Below are positions 1-11,715 of a DNA stretch of 64,000 nt, piece by piece. The translations under genes and the position numbers were made by a program. The notes under the pieces are model-generated. The model saw only the letters and a list, made by a program, of their open reading frames with translations. It was not told the origin of the DNA and did no database searches. Each line of letters starts with the position of its first letter. The first letter of the stretch is position 1. Source of the DNA: Straminergon stramineum (taxonomy: Eukaryota > Streptophyta > Bryopsida > Hypnales > Calliergonaceae); the NCBI GenBank assembly GCA_963920665.1, contig OY987264.1, positions 20,316,906 to 20,380,905 of the forward strand, written 5' to 3'.

Positions 1-1
1 T

Positions 2-852
2 AGCGCTCTGGAAGTGAATGGGACTTCGGCAACACCAGCAGGGTCTCCTGAGGCTGACAAAGTACTTCTTGTTCCATTCCATTCTTACCTTGCTTTAGTT
101 GAGAGCGCAAACCATGGAAAGACACAGTCTCACTAATGTCGTCCTTGAAGATATTCTAGAAAATCCAATGCTGAGACTTCTAAACCTCATCCAAAGTACA
201 TCGGTTTCCGCCCTCTTCTTTGCCCTGCTTTAGTTGGGAGTTGAAGCTGAGACTTCTAAACCACAGTCTCATTAATGTCGTCATTGAATATGTTCTGGAA
301 ATGCAAGCTGAGACCTGTAACCCACATCCACCATCTTCATATCAGGATGCGAATTGAAGGTTTTTTAGTTGTGGTTTACGTGCATTGACATGGATGTTAT
401 GATCTCTGATTGTTGTTACCAACCGACAGGAGGGTGTTCCTGGGCCATCTCATCTTGGGAAAGCAAGAACTAAGAAAACCTCGCTCAAAGTGCTGCGGGT
501 GAACCCCGTAGAGCCAATCCCATTTGGTGGAGTAGTGGGCAGAGGAGGATCAGCACCTGATACCACAACGTTGGGATCACTTTCTGGGATGGTATCTGGA
601 ATGGTAGTCCCTGTGGCGGTGGAGACGGAAGCCAACCACAAGCCGACAGGTGGATCTGCTCGGACAGGCACCATCAAGGGACGCAAGGTGGGCGAGAAGA
701 AGCGGAAGATTGGGCAAGTGATGGCGGGGTCTGCCAGCGTTAGCAACGGCGGTAGTGAAAATGGAGAGTTGGATGCCAGGTCCAGGCCTGTGGACGTCAG
801 GGTTGAAAACTCGGATGCCTCGGTGCACTTCTCCAGCCCTTCTTGGGGTTGA
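2..852 (+). CDS. 3' end of an unidentified gene (two exons, partial at the left edge)
   Basis: I propose two in-phase exons, 2-61 and 430-852, separated by a 368-bp intron with donor GTACTT at 62 and acceptor ACAG ending at 429. Exon one reads SALEVNGTSATPAGSPEADK, and exon two continues with EGVPGPSHLGKARTKK and runs open for 140 codons to TGA at 850-852. The encoded tail is rich in Gly, Ser and Val and has a basic cluster, KGRKVGEKKRKIG, that could be a nuclear localisation signal or an RNA/DNA contact. I see no known domain, membrane segment or signal peptide. The start lies outside the window. Base composition is clearly less AT-rich than the DNA from 1650 onward, which supports a real gene. 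The two phases agreeing across the intron is the main support; the function is unknown. A long antisense frame in the same interval looks like a shadow. Confidence 0.45.
86..325 (+). repeat. imperfect duplication inside the first intron
   Basis: Segments at about 90-195 and 224-320 share blocks such as GCTTTAGTTG, CACAGTCTCA(C/T)TAATGTCGTC and GCTGAGACTTCTAAACC, in partly rearranged order. This is local duplication within the proposed intron of the left-edge gene. Confidence 0.5.
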
Positions 853-1650
853 TTGAAGTTTGCAGATCATATTGTTTGCTGATTGTTTTCCAGTGAGCAC
901 TGGCCCACGCGAGTTGTTGATGTCGGAATCAGATGCAGGAAGCTCTGTTGGAGTTGCTGGTTGGTTACCTTTGAGAGAAATCAGCTGGATGGCGCTTTGG
1001 TGGAGTTCCTGGTTTGCATGACCTTGTTTTGGTCAGCGAAAGGGGCTCCCTGATGCAGGAATGGCAACAAAAAGAGTCCCTGATTTCTGGCATCAAGAGA
1101 GTTCTGGTCTTTGGGGATGATAGAAATCATCAACAGATACCTACCGCGAGTTGGTTACGTTGGACAACCTATTCTCCTAGACGAAGCATACACACGAGAG
1201 TTTTACAGAGATACGATTTCTGACGGGTTACTCACATGCCAAAGGCTGGGGTGTCCTCCAGGGTGCCTGCCACCTTATTGATAAGCAATTTTGAATATTT
1301 TGCTTTGTCCTTGAGTGGCATTTGCTTCAATTTTGCTTGCTGTGTGAAACAGGTTTCTTGTTGGTGTGCTCGTGATCTCTCTCTATCAGACTTTCTAACT
1401 TACTTGCCTTTACGCTTAGTTCATCGTTATCATCTCCGAGTAATCGGAGATTCCGTGTTCGAAAAGCCTACTGCTGCGTTAAAGATTCAACATTCCACTG
1501 CATCTACATACGTCTCTGTTTGGACCTCGTCCACATTTCCCTCATTTATTTCTTTGATTTAATTCTTCGTCAAATGGCCAGACCTGTTCCCAACCCAATG
1601 CTACTATCCCATCCAGACTTGGGATCCGGGTTAGCATTTAAGGTATATGC
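853..1650 (+). other. 3' flank of the left-edge gene
   Basis: Moderately GC-rich sequence follows the stop codon. It has short local repeats, with GATGCAGGAA twice and a GGTGGAGTTCCTGG / TTGGAGTTGCTGG pair near 930-1060. Short open frames at 1014-1223 and 1236-1562 show no recognisable motif and the first overlaps these repeats, so I read the interval as 3' UTR and downstream sequence. AT content rises sharply near 1650. Confidence 0.35.
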
Positions 1651-2909
1651 TCCTAATTACTATTGAGCATAGTCACTATTCTTTACCCTTGAAAGGCCCT
1701 TGGGGTCCCTCTATATGACCTGTATTTAGCTTTATAACTCCTCAATTATGGTTTAATAGATGAGTTTTCGTACATTTTTATTTATGTACTATCATGATCA
1801 TTAATTTGTTTTGGATTGGAAAGTATTTGGTCAATGTTTTCTTGATCAAATACCACCAAATACATAATATACTATATGGCTACAAAGGGCTTTTAGGCCC
1901 TTTTAGGCTTAAACATAAATTATTTTTTCTTGGATCTTATTGGCAAATTATATGGACATTGTATGAAGATATGAATTATGAATTTTCAAAATGTTGTCTC
2001 TAGGTACTTGAGAATCAATACTAAGGCTCTAGACTATCAAGTTTTGATCTTGTACAACTTATATGATTAATATGTAGAATTTTGTGATGCTTATTTGTTC
2101 AAAGGTAGGCATCGCATTGGGCAAGTGTTGATTATTGGTGTACATTCCTTATTTTTTTTCTTCTTTGTCTAATAAATAAATTTTGCCTTAATGGATTATT
2201 GCAACTTATAGCAATTTTTAAATGTTATTTCCTTAACTTCTAAAAGTTCTTCCATCCTGAAACTTGATGGGCTTTCAAATTTCAATACTTCAAAAATAAG
2301 TGCAGATTTATTGCAATTGCAAGCTCCATGTTTTAGAATCCAAATCATTTTGAATATTGAATGTTTTCAATTCCACTTTTCCATTTTAAAATATTTTAAA
2401 TTTATCCTTTTGATTTTGATTTTTTCTTGTTTGAGTTTTTTATAATACATGTTAAAAGAGTCAAGATTATCTTTCAATTTCCTATAAGACCCAACAAAAA
2501 TATAAAATACTTTAATAGTAGAAAATATGCGTAAATGGTTATTTGGGTGATTTGAAGTGTAGTTACTTTTATGTGTTAACTCCAACAAACTACAAATAAG
2601 TTGGTGACTAAACATTAGATTCTTATATAAGGCACACATTCCCCTATGCACCTACTTTGAAATCTATGATAAATGAGAAAAAAGAAAAGAAAATATCAAC
2701 TACTTGTTACATTATATTTTATCATTTTCTAAAATTATAATTAATCTAATTGACATTTCCAATAATTTCTCTATTAGATTGGTGAATAATATAATAAAGA
2801 TATTAAATTTTAGTAAGAAATTTTTCCACAAAAAATTCCTTCTTCTTTTGTCCTTTTAAAATAGTATCCTTGACATGCCGAATTTTGGATTCTTTTTCCA
2901 TAATCAAAG
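1651..2909. other. AT-rich intergenic DNA, nothing recognised
   Basis: The interval has homopolymer-rich AT DNA with stop codons in all frames. No gene, RNA or repeat boundary was found. Confidence 0.5.
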
Positions 2910-3483
2910 TTAAACCCTAAGACTCCAATGTCCATTTTTTAGACGATGAACAAACTAAAACTTGAGTTTCATCCTCCTAATTGCTTGGATGAAAGTTATT
3001 CTAATTTGTGGAGATGATTTATCAAGTTGTTTTCCTATCTAAGGGTTGAATTTGATGTTACTAGAGTACATATTTTTCTAAAATTATAAATGTGCAAGTA
3101 TGTCAAGTGGTCAAATTGCATTGACTTTAGTTCAAAACCAAATTTACAAAAATGAGGTCATAGATTTGAAGAATAAAATAATTTCAAAAAAACACCACAT
3201 GAAGAGAAACTCATTTCAAATCAATTCCAACAAATTTTACTCAAAAAATGATTATATTTTACTTATGATCAAATTTTGAAGGAATTTTGAAATTTTTCTT
3301 TCAAATTTATAAAAAAATACTGATGATAGCATTGGTGGATCTATCTTTACGGATGGAATCTACAACTCACAATCTATAACTTTTATTTATATATCAATTC
3401 CAAAATATTCTTCTAAATAGTACTTTGTAATGCTTTTTCTCAAATCATTAATCTAGAGAAGACTCTAGACGTTTAGGAGTTAA
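2910..3483 (-). mobile_element. TTAA-bounded MITE, group B copy 1 (about 574 bp)
   Basis: It begins TTAAACCCTAAG and ends GTTTAGGAGTTAA, giving degenerate inverted ends with TTAA on both sides. The interior matches the other B copies at 52181-52764 and 63434-63787, for example the block GTGCAAGTATGTCAAGTGG and the block with CATTCCAACAA near the middle. It lies in the opposite orientation to the 52181 copy. It has no complete transposase and is a nonautonomous DNA transposon by structure. Confidence 0.7.
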
Positions 3484-6400
3484 AGTGAATCCAAATTTTT
3501 TATAATTTCATGAAATGTATTGAATACTTCCAAATCATTGTCTGTATTATGTGCGTTTTTTTCATTTAATTAAAGAATAAGTGTTGCAAAAGTTATTAAT
3601 AGTTTTTATTTGAATCTCAAAGCAAGCAACTAAAATTATTGTATTTTTAAAAATCATTATTTTTTAATTTAATAGTGCTATGTTTACAAAAGAAATTAAA
3701 TGATTCTATTGCAACAAATGAGCTATAATGTATTAGGAAGAGTTAGTAAGAGAATATTAGGCTTGAAGTCTAGGAAGTACAATCTTGTAATCAATGGAGA
3801 TTTTATTTTAAAATATTAGGATATAATGAAAAATTAACTAAAAGATCCTCAATGTTGATTTTTTTTAAAATGATAATCTTAGCCTTGCTTTAGCATAGAG
3901 TGTTTTGAGTGAGTTTTGAGCCTCTAAGCACTACTAGGGAGGTTGCATTGGACAAACCAAACCCAAAACCTATGGTTTTCTAGAGCTTAGGTTGTAGGGT
4001 TTGGGAAAAAAATTACCAATAAAAACAAATTTGACTTAGATTTTCATATTGAAATTTAGATGTTATGAATAGATTTTATTTACTAATTGGTAGGTAGTGT
4101 TGGTAGCAACCCTTTGGGAATGGGCTTTGATGGATGGGAAGTATATGCTTTAACATGTTGGGATAGGCTCCAATGAATAGAAAGTATAGGCCCAATAGGT
4201 TTAAAATGGACACCAACAGATGGGAAGTAGGAGTGCCAACAAGTAGGTTTGATTATAGTTAGGTTCAGGGCTCCAACATTTTGGACATGGGAGCTAGTGG
4301 TTGGTTGAATGCAAAGTATTAACCTATATACCCACTTCTATTCTTTAGTGAATCTACATGTATGCACCCCATATTTGAAGTGGTACAAATATGGCACAGT
4401 TAGTATCTACATGAATTGACCACATTGATGGGGGAGCAACCAAAAGTGCAAGACAAATAAATAATTTGACAACCCTAATTATCAATGCATTGTACTAGTT
4501 TCTACTAAATCATAATTTTACATTGACAATAATTTTGCACAATCACTTACATTTGAATCTCTTTGAACTCTAAACTACCAATTCCATTGCTTCATATGAT
4601 CAAACTTTGCTTTTGAGCTCAATCTAGTATTTTAAATCATATTTCAATTTCAAGAGTTTATGTGTTATCTATGAAATCCAAGAAAATGTCTATTAGTCTC
4701 ATAATAAATTATAATTGTTTTGATTTTTATTCTATTTAGTAAAAAATTAATTGGTAAATATAACAAAAATAATCCAACTAAATTGAAATTTCTTTTAAAA
4801 TTACAAGTGTTTGTAAAGAAAAGTGTGAAATTTTCTCAAGTAATTCTTCTATTTGTATAGTCTAAATAACTTTGATGATGACCTTTAATGACCCTACTCT
4901 TGGACTGTATGTAATTGATTGATGAAATCTTGATAGGATCAACATGTGAATAAACAATTATTCTCTAGATTTTGATTTTTTCTAATTTTGGAGGTAGAAT
5001 AACCAAATTATTATGAATTTTAAAATTTTAATGTGCATAGAATTATGATAATTAAAATATATATTAGAATAATCTAGGATTTGGACCGAAGATGAGGGTT
5101 AGAACTAAGATAAGCATTTTGTAATTAAAATTTTTACATCATTATTGGAAGGCAAAATATAAATGAAATAGACACAATATTTTGTTATTTGGATTTTAAC
5201 ACATTCAACATTCTAGTGCAATTATAGCTCATTGAAATTTTGGATCTTTTACAACGTTTTGAAATGGAGTAGAGAGATAACTTTTTTTTTCATTTTCGAA
5301 TTTTTAATCCAATACCTAAAATGGATATTTTGAAAGTTATAATCAAATTTTACCAATGAGTGTCTCCTTCAAGGATATAATTCAAAGAAGTATAGAGTAA
5401 ACATTTTATTTATCACACATACATCCAATAAATGGATAACAATTGTTGTCATTTACCAAATGACAGTAACCATGTGATTCTACTACTATTTCAATTGCAA
5501 TGGGAACAAAACTTTGTATCATCGGCTAATGACTGCATATTGTGCATTGAAGGGTTGCACGGAATTTTTAACTAGACTTTAGCTTCATCACCTTTAAATT
5601 GCAATAAAATTTGTAGGAAGAAATGTTTTTGCATTTTGTTTTTAGAAGGTGAATTTTAACATGATATTTAATAATCACACCAAATTTGCAAGTCTCTATA
5701 TTTGTATGGAGAAGGATTTGAATTTTGTATATGTTGTAATTGGAAATTTTTTTCACAAGATGTGAGCAAATCCCCCTTTAGTGGAAATATAATTTTTTTT
5801 CCAATCAAGTGCTCAGATCAAAGTTTTGTTGTCCTAAGCTTTTGGGCAACCTATGTAATTTGGGCATCTTTTGTTAAAACCCTCATCAACTTTAGTTGAA
5901 ATTTGGCATGTATGTAATGGGGTATGTAACTAATAAAATATGACACACAATTGTCTTAAAAAAATTTAGTTCTCAAATCACATTCTAAGAGGAAGAGGAG
6001 TCAATCTTTGTTAGCTATGTCAGGGTGGTTTTGAGAAAAAAAAACATTTTTGTCTGGAGCAAAAATTTTACTCCAAGAAGGCTTGAAGTTGATTGACCCC
6101 GTTTCATAGGAATGAAATCAAGTTTCTTTTATTACTTCAAATGTTATTAGTAATATTTTAATTCACAGAGTCAAATGGGCTAAAATTATTTCCACACATT
6201 GCCTATATATATATAACTTATGTATAATAGGAATTCAAAAAAAAATATTTTAGTTTTTGATTTTGGACAATGCATCGAAAATTGGTAGTTTGGGACTTTT
6301 CCTCTGCCAAAACACCCTCCATCCTTTACAGTTTAACATGAAAGATGTAGCGTATGAATGTTTTCCTACACATCCATCCATGCAATCAAAATTTCAAAAA

Positions 6401-6800
6401 TTCACCATTGGCAATGTTTTTCAATCCATTATCATGTATAACCATGCATATGAAATGAAACAAATCTTCAAAACAAAAGTTTATTTATTTATTTTTAAAT
6501 TGAAATTTGATACGCTTGACTGGTGGAATTGCATAAGAATTGAATGTCAACCCTTGTGCATCAAAGCCGACCTTTTTTTTAGGATGTTGAGAAATCAAGA
6601 CTTTTTTCATGTTATTTTTTTTTAATTCATGATTTTCAATTGCTAATAACTATGAAAATATTATGTCAATAGCAAAAGGTGCTTCCCAACTATGCTGAAT
6701 TGCTTATATTGATGGTTTGGGTTGCTTCCCCCATATACAAAATTCTTTGGAATGCCACAATAGGTAGTTGAAAAGACTATTGTGCCCTACAAAGGATTGC
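3484..6800. other. AT-rich intergenic DNA, nothing recognised
   Basis: This is about 3.3 kb of AT-rich DNA. A paragraph-like run at 4080-4320 repeats GATGGGAAGTA-type words (4133, 4208), but no clear element was delimited. One 122-codon frame near 6257 has the AT composition of its surroundings and no motif, so I do not call it a gene. Confidence 0.45.
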
Positions 6801-6807
6801 TATTATA

Positions 6808-7032
6808 TGAGCGTAGGAGTGTGAGCCCATGAGCCTATAATACTACACACCTATGTTATAGTTATATATATACCATAGAAACCGTCTATGATTATAGTAT
6901 ATATATGTTACAAATACCCGTATTACAAGTGTTTATGATACATACACCTTCTAAAGTATGTGGTATCTATATTACAAATACCTATAATGTAGGCTCAATG
7001 CTCACAAGCTCACATTCATAGGCTCACACCAT
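6808..7032. mobile_element. short relative of the 21226-22432 TIR element
   Basis: The left part has AGTGTGAGCCCATGAGCC and the right part GCTCACATTCATAGGCTCAC. These words match the subterminal GAGCCTATGAGC repeats of the larger element at 21226-22432. The middle is ATATAT-rich. The exact ends were not resolved. Confidence 0.35.
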
Positions 7033-7352
7033 GTTTGTTTTTTTAGGCAATAAAATGCCCAATTGCCTCAAAAAGAAATGGACAACTTCAAGCCTATAGA
7101 AAAAAAAAGGGAGGGGGATAAATGTGTTAAAAAATGCTAGACTATCATCATAGCCTTGCCCTGCACATTGTTGCCACAATGTTTCCAAAACCTCATTTTA
7201 TCCATCATGCAAAGCCAATACATACAAATATTGCATGCAAAAATTACATGGTCAAAATTGTATACTCATAATTGGTCTCATTCAATTCAAATCCCCAAAA
7301 TGAAGGAGCCACGAAATGCAGAACCTTCTTGAAAGAAAGGCCACATAACCAT

Positions 7353-7621
7353 GGAGGACACTAAATCTTGCAATCGAAGTGGGCCCAGTAGGGGCCAGAT
7401 TTACCATGGGGAAAACGCAGGAATTTTTTATTTTTTGCACATAATTTTTTTTGCAAATTCTGAATTCATATTTGCAATCACAGACCCCAAATTAGCTTGG
7501 AGAGGTCTAGAACATACCCTAGGCACGGCTCAAAATAGGGGGCAGGTTTTACTTTTACCTCTGAGTAAAACACAAAATGCCCCTGCGGGGCCCACTTCGA
7601 TTGCAGGATTTAGTGTCCTGC
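7353..7621. mobile_element. Mutator-like MITE with 9-bp target duplication (copy 1)
   Basis: The 269-bp element is flanked by the perfect 9-bp direct repeat CATAACCAT at 7344-7352 and 7622-7630. Its inverted ends are GGAGGACACTAAATCTTGCA on the left and, reading inward from the right, GCAGGACACTAAATCCTGCA. A 9-bp target duplication with long inverted ends is the usual signature of Mutator-superfamily elements. The core (TTTGCAAATTCTGAATTCAT and a following CCCAAATTAG) recurs in related elements at 8354, 29393, 29662, 35366 and 40265. No transposase is present. Confidence 0.8.
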
Positions 7622-7629
7622 CATAACCA

Positions 7630-8270
7630 TTCATCAGAAAAGTTGGGCCAGATTGTTTTGATGCCATTTTGACACCCAAAGCAACATACAGGTCATTTCA
7701 GTGTCATTTTATCCATACTAGGTTGTTATGGAGGTTGGAACCGAATTAACATAATTGCACTTCAATGCACCATTGTGGCACCATGTTCACATGCCTCAAA
7801 GTTCCTGATGTTTGTCTGAAAACCAGAAAAAACAAAACAAAAAAATACACTGTGAATCTGTCCCTCCAAAATCTAGCCTTTGTAGTGAAGCCAACACAGG
7901 GGACACTAGTCCAAAAAAGAAGCCCTGCATATCCTATTGTAAGTCCCCGTACCGTCCCTTAGGACGAATTCCTGTACCTTCAAGCCCAAGCGTTTCTTCA
8001 ATGATTCACTTCCACTCCAAGCGGTCCCTTTCCCTTTTGGCCGTTCCGTCAGTCTAGTGGGCACGTACCTTCGTCAAGTGGGAAAAGGGTTACCTTACTT
8101 TACCCTACCTTGCTTTACCTTACCTTAGTCATCAAGAAACGAAGCTCACCCACCCTCAGTCAGTCACCCTCATTCCGTGACTACTCCATTAACTTAACTA
8201 GAGTAGAATAGTTCTGTAAGTCAGTGGAACGTTTTCAGTAGCGTAGACGTCAGTGAAATGGGAAAAAAAA
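7630..8270. other. less AT-rich island, no gene proven
   Basis: The island holds a pyrimidine-rich stretch with repeated TACCTTACT/TACCTTAG units at 8090-8130 and a short GTAAGTCCCCGTACCGTCCC segment near 7940. Two overlapping open frames (7765-7962 and 7812-8057) lack known motifs. It ends in an A run at 8260. It may be a promoter or relic exon. Confidence 0.3.
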
Positions 8271-8353
8271 AAAAAAGTAAAAATAATTTTCTAATTTGTG
8301 GATTCATACCAAAAAAAATTGAAATTCAATATCTTTCACATTGTAATTTAAGT

Positions 8354-8628
8354 GCAAGATGTTAAATCCTCCATATGAATTTGGCCATGTAAGGTAATTT
8401 TGTGGGTTATTTAGGGATCAAAATTTTAAAATGCCCCCTATTGTGAACTGTGTCTAGGGTATGTTTTAGACCTCTCATGGCTATTTTGGGTTCTTTGATT
8501 GCAAATAAAACATGAATTCAGAATTTGGGAAAAAAATAATGTGCAAAAAATAAAAAAATTCCTGCATTTTCCCCAAGGTAAATCTACCCTTGTGAGGTCC
8601 AATTCGAATGGAGGATTTAACATCCTCC
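8354..8628. mobile_element. Mutator-like MITE with 9-bp target duplication (copy 2)
   Basis: The 275-bp element sits between two perfect copies of AATTTAAGT, at 8345-8353 and 8629-8637. Inverted ends are GCAAGATGTTAAATCCTCCA on the left and GGAGGATGTTAAATCCTCCA reading inward from the right. Its core is homologous to the 7353 element but in the opposite orientation. Confidence 0.8.
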
Positions 8629-8639
8629 AATTTAAGTTA

Positions 8640-10440
8640 GGTCCAAATGTCATGGAACAAAGTCCACGTGCAACTCCTCCTTGCATTCGGTGAGATACGC
8701 CGAGATGAGAGCTTTCCAACAGTACCAAGAACACCAAGGCAAGGGATGCGTGGTTTTGGAGATCTCCCTGTCACAAACAATAAATAAAACAAAACAAACA
8801 ATCTTGTTGAAGATATTGATTTTTTTCAAGCAAAGGGTATCATTCATTCATTGCACAGCAACAAACGAATTGATTGAAACATTGAAAGAAATTCAAGCAC
8901 AGCGTAAGGGAAAAGCCTGATGGGGACAATTTCTGATTTCACAAGAAAAACGTGACTCACATTGAATGACAGGCCACTTTTTTCTTTTTTTCTTTTTTCT
9001 TTATGAAGCCCATAGACAATTTTATAGGCCAATTTTGACTCTCTCTCATGTAAGGTGAGTAACTTACCTTACCAACACACAGCCACTTTCTTTTACTATC
9101 ATGCCTAGTTACTATTATTAGACAGGTCAAATTTTCATACCTTTATGTGGAAGATGCAAAATCCATCCTCCAAAGTGGGCCAAGGTGTATAATAGCCATG
9201 AGTACCTTTCCAATGAATCTTTTCGAGTTGAAACACAAAAGTTATAGCCCCAAAACAAATAGGAAATAGAAAATAGAGATGTGCAACATGAAAACAATAC
9301 AATTATTTCTTGCAATTGCCCATTAGTAATTAGATGAAAATGTTTGTTTTTTAAACTTGCCTTGTAGGGTTAGTAGAGTTATGATTCTTCTTAAAATAAT
9401 ATTTTTGTACTAAAGTTTTTTGATGGAATTACCTAATATTTCATATTAGTTATATACATACCAAATTTTAGAATTAGATGAGGAATTTCACAAAAGTTGC
9501 CCAAACTACCTAAATTGCCTAAATTTTTTGGAGAACATAATTTTTTATTTTGGACTTCTATCAATCCTTGAATGATATATTTAATTTAATTTAGTATTGT
9601 ATTACAAAAGTATTAACCAAGAGTATTACACTTTCTTCAAGAATGCTATGAGATCTTAGCGGTACTAGCGGGAAATGCCATGTTGGACAATACCCAACAA
9701 CTACTAAACCATATGGACTAATAAGGGCCTATTCGCATAGGGAGACCAGACTTGATCTCCAATCTAGCTCAGGTGGTTTGCATGGAGCAATTACCAATTC
9801 AATTTCCGATATGGAGCTCTGGTCCCTCCTATTCTTTAAGGTAGAAGCACCTAAATGTAACATGATCTGTTTGATGACACCTAAAAAAACCCTAAATCCA
9901 AATGCTTGTGGACCCAAAGTAGACAAGTGGGGTTCCAATAAGTTGTCACTCTTCCAAGAGGCAACCAATCCCTCGCACTTGATCCAAGTTTAGAGAGTAT
10001 TGCTTTTGGGTGTTTCCATGACTACTTTGGTGTTAGTTTAGTGTCCATAGTAGGTGCATCTACGAAGTATTTTTCAAAAATTTGTATAATATTCATACAA
10101 GCTCGGAAAAATACACAAATGATTCAGTTAGTTTCCTAAACCATTTCCTAACACATGCACATCATTTTTTCTTGTACACACCCTCCATATCAAGAGATTG
10201 AAAACAAGTGTCGCATTTAGGAGCTTGTACCTTACCTTCCTTGAATTTAGGATTTGCAAGCCCCACTCTCCTGGACATCAACCTGACGTAGTATTTATCA
10301 AAAAGTATCTTCCACTTGTCTCCTTGTCTCACCTATTCCAAGACTTGTCTCCCTGGCTCACCTCATTCATTGATTGGCTGTCACATGCCACTTAATTTAA
10401 AACATAATTTAAAACATTAGACAAAAAGTAAATATTTTAT
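8640..10440. other. intergenic DNA, no gene recognised
   Basis: Mixed AT-rich DNA with a polypyrimidine TTTTTTCTTTT stretch near 8985. Several short frames of 60-80 codons occur on both strands but overlap each other and show no motifs. Confidence 0.4.
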
Positions 10441-10555
10441 GTGGAGAACCGGTTCACATCCAGAAGGATGATGTCGCATGGACCGGACCTCAAACCTCGG
10501 TCCCTGGAGCTCCAAGCATGCGTATAGCCTCTAAGCTGCTGAGGTGGTAACTTAC
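10441..10555 (-). mobile_element. possible tRNA-derived SINE head or tRNA relic
   Basis: Read on the minus strand, there is an A-box-like CAGCTTAGAGG followed about 29 bases later by a B-box-like GAGGTTTGAGGTCC. The spacing is tRNA-like. It does not fold into a complete tRNA by eye, and the 3' part leads into an AT-rich tail after GGTTCTCCAC. An old tRNA-derived SINE or pseudo-tRNA is the simplest reading, and the call is tentative. Confidence 0.35.
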
Positions 10556-11186
10556 TATTAGTTTATTCCCAGAACGTTGGACGGTACAGCCGCAGTACTA
10601 ATGGGAAACCGCCACGTCCGAAAACAACATCCCGAACAATCACGGTTCCCAACCCCGCCATTAGCTGAGTTGGAACCGCCACGTCTGAAATTTCAAACGT
10701 CCGGTGCCCCCAAGACTGACATGTCAGCTGCTGACTTGGACATCTGGGACCCACCACCGCGGACGAATTCCAACTGGTGAGTTTCTCGTGGCGGGAATGT
10801 AGCCCGCGCGTCCGGTTTCCAGGAATCTACGAATATTACCGTGATTTGCAAGATTCACGTGCGCTGGGCCGCTGGCCGGTGTCACCTCATAGAGCGTGAA
10901 GTTCGAGTGTTTTCTCTCTGCCGTGAAGCGAAGTTAACTTACATCAAAAACTGCGAGACAAGACCCCCCCCCTCAGGCCCAAGGCAGCGATGGATCATCG
11001 TCAGCATGTGCACTTCTGCAGTGAGTTCATGCAGATCTTTCACTGCTCTCAAAATCTTGACTGCATCGGTTTCTCTGAGAGAGTGCTTCAATAAAGTTTC
11101 GTTTTCTGCTTCCAAATTCTTGAGCTTCTTTCTTTTGCAGCAAACTCGCCGAAGTATGTTGTGTTCCGTAATTTTTTCTGATTTTT

Positions 11187-11715
11187 GATTTGGTCTCGTC
11201 TTTCGATTTTTATTTTTTTCATTGTTCCTCGACGGCTCGCCTTATTGTGCCTGTGATTTGGTGGAATTGGAATCGCAAGTGGAGGGGATGCGGTTTCTTG
11301 GGGGAATTCAAAGTGCAGTTGTCGAGTGCGGGACGGGATTAGGTGAAGAGATTGAGTTAGGGTTTAAATCGTTGGAATCGCTGACTTTGTTGTGAGATTT
11401 GAAGCAACGGGGAGAAAAAGCGCTTCAATCCACCTACGACTTGCGTTTTTCCGCTTCTTATTCTCGAAGGAGCTTATTGATTTTTTTCAACCATTCGTTC
11501 TGTTTCGATTCAGGCTCGTCTTTCGATCATTCGATTTTTTTATTTTTTACTCGCTTGATTGTGTACGTGATTTGGTGGAATTGGAATCACACGTGGAGGT
11601 GATGTCTGCGGTTTTGGGGGAATTCAAAGCGCAGTTCTCGAGAGCAGGATTAGGTGACCAGATTTAGTTAGGGTTCATTGGAACTGATGACTTTGTCGTG
11701 AGATTTGAAGCGAGC
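11187..11715 (+). repeat. tandem duplication (offset about 314 bp) in a gene-like leader
   Basis: Segments at about 11187-11400 and 11503-11715 align over most of their length. Shared words include GGTCTCGTCTTTCGAT / GGCTCGTCTTTCGAT, GTGATTTGGTGGAATTGGAA (11253 and 11567), GGGGGAATTCAAAG and GTGAGATTTGAAGC. The duplication lies in a less AT-rich island upstream of the ALMT gene and may have doubled a transcription start or first exon. Confidence 0.75.

Noticed and set aside
6257..6625. 122-codon open frame on the plus strand
   Set aside because: AT composition equals the surroundings, no motif, Phe/Lys-rich from T and A runs; most likely chance.
10841..11188. 115-codon open frame in the island upstream of ALMT
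   Set aside because: Does not begin with ATG, runs across probable leader DNA, has no motif, and another reading (leader duplication) explains the region better.
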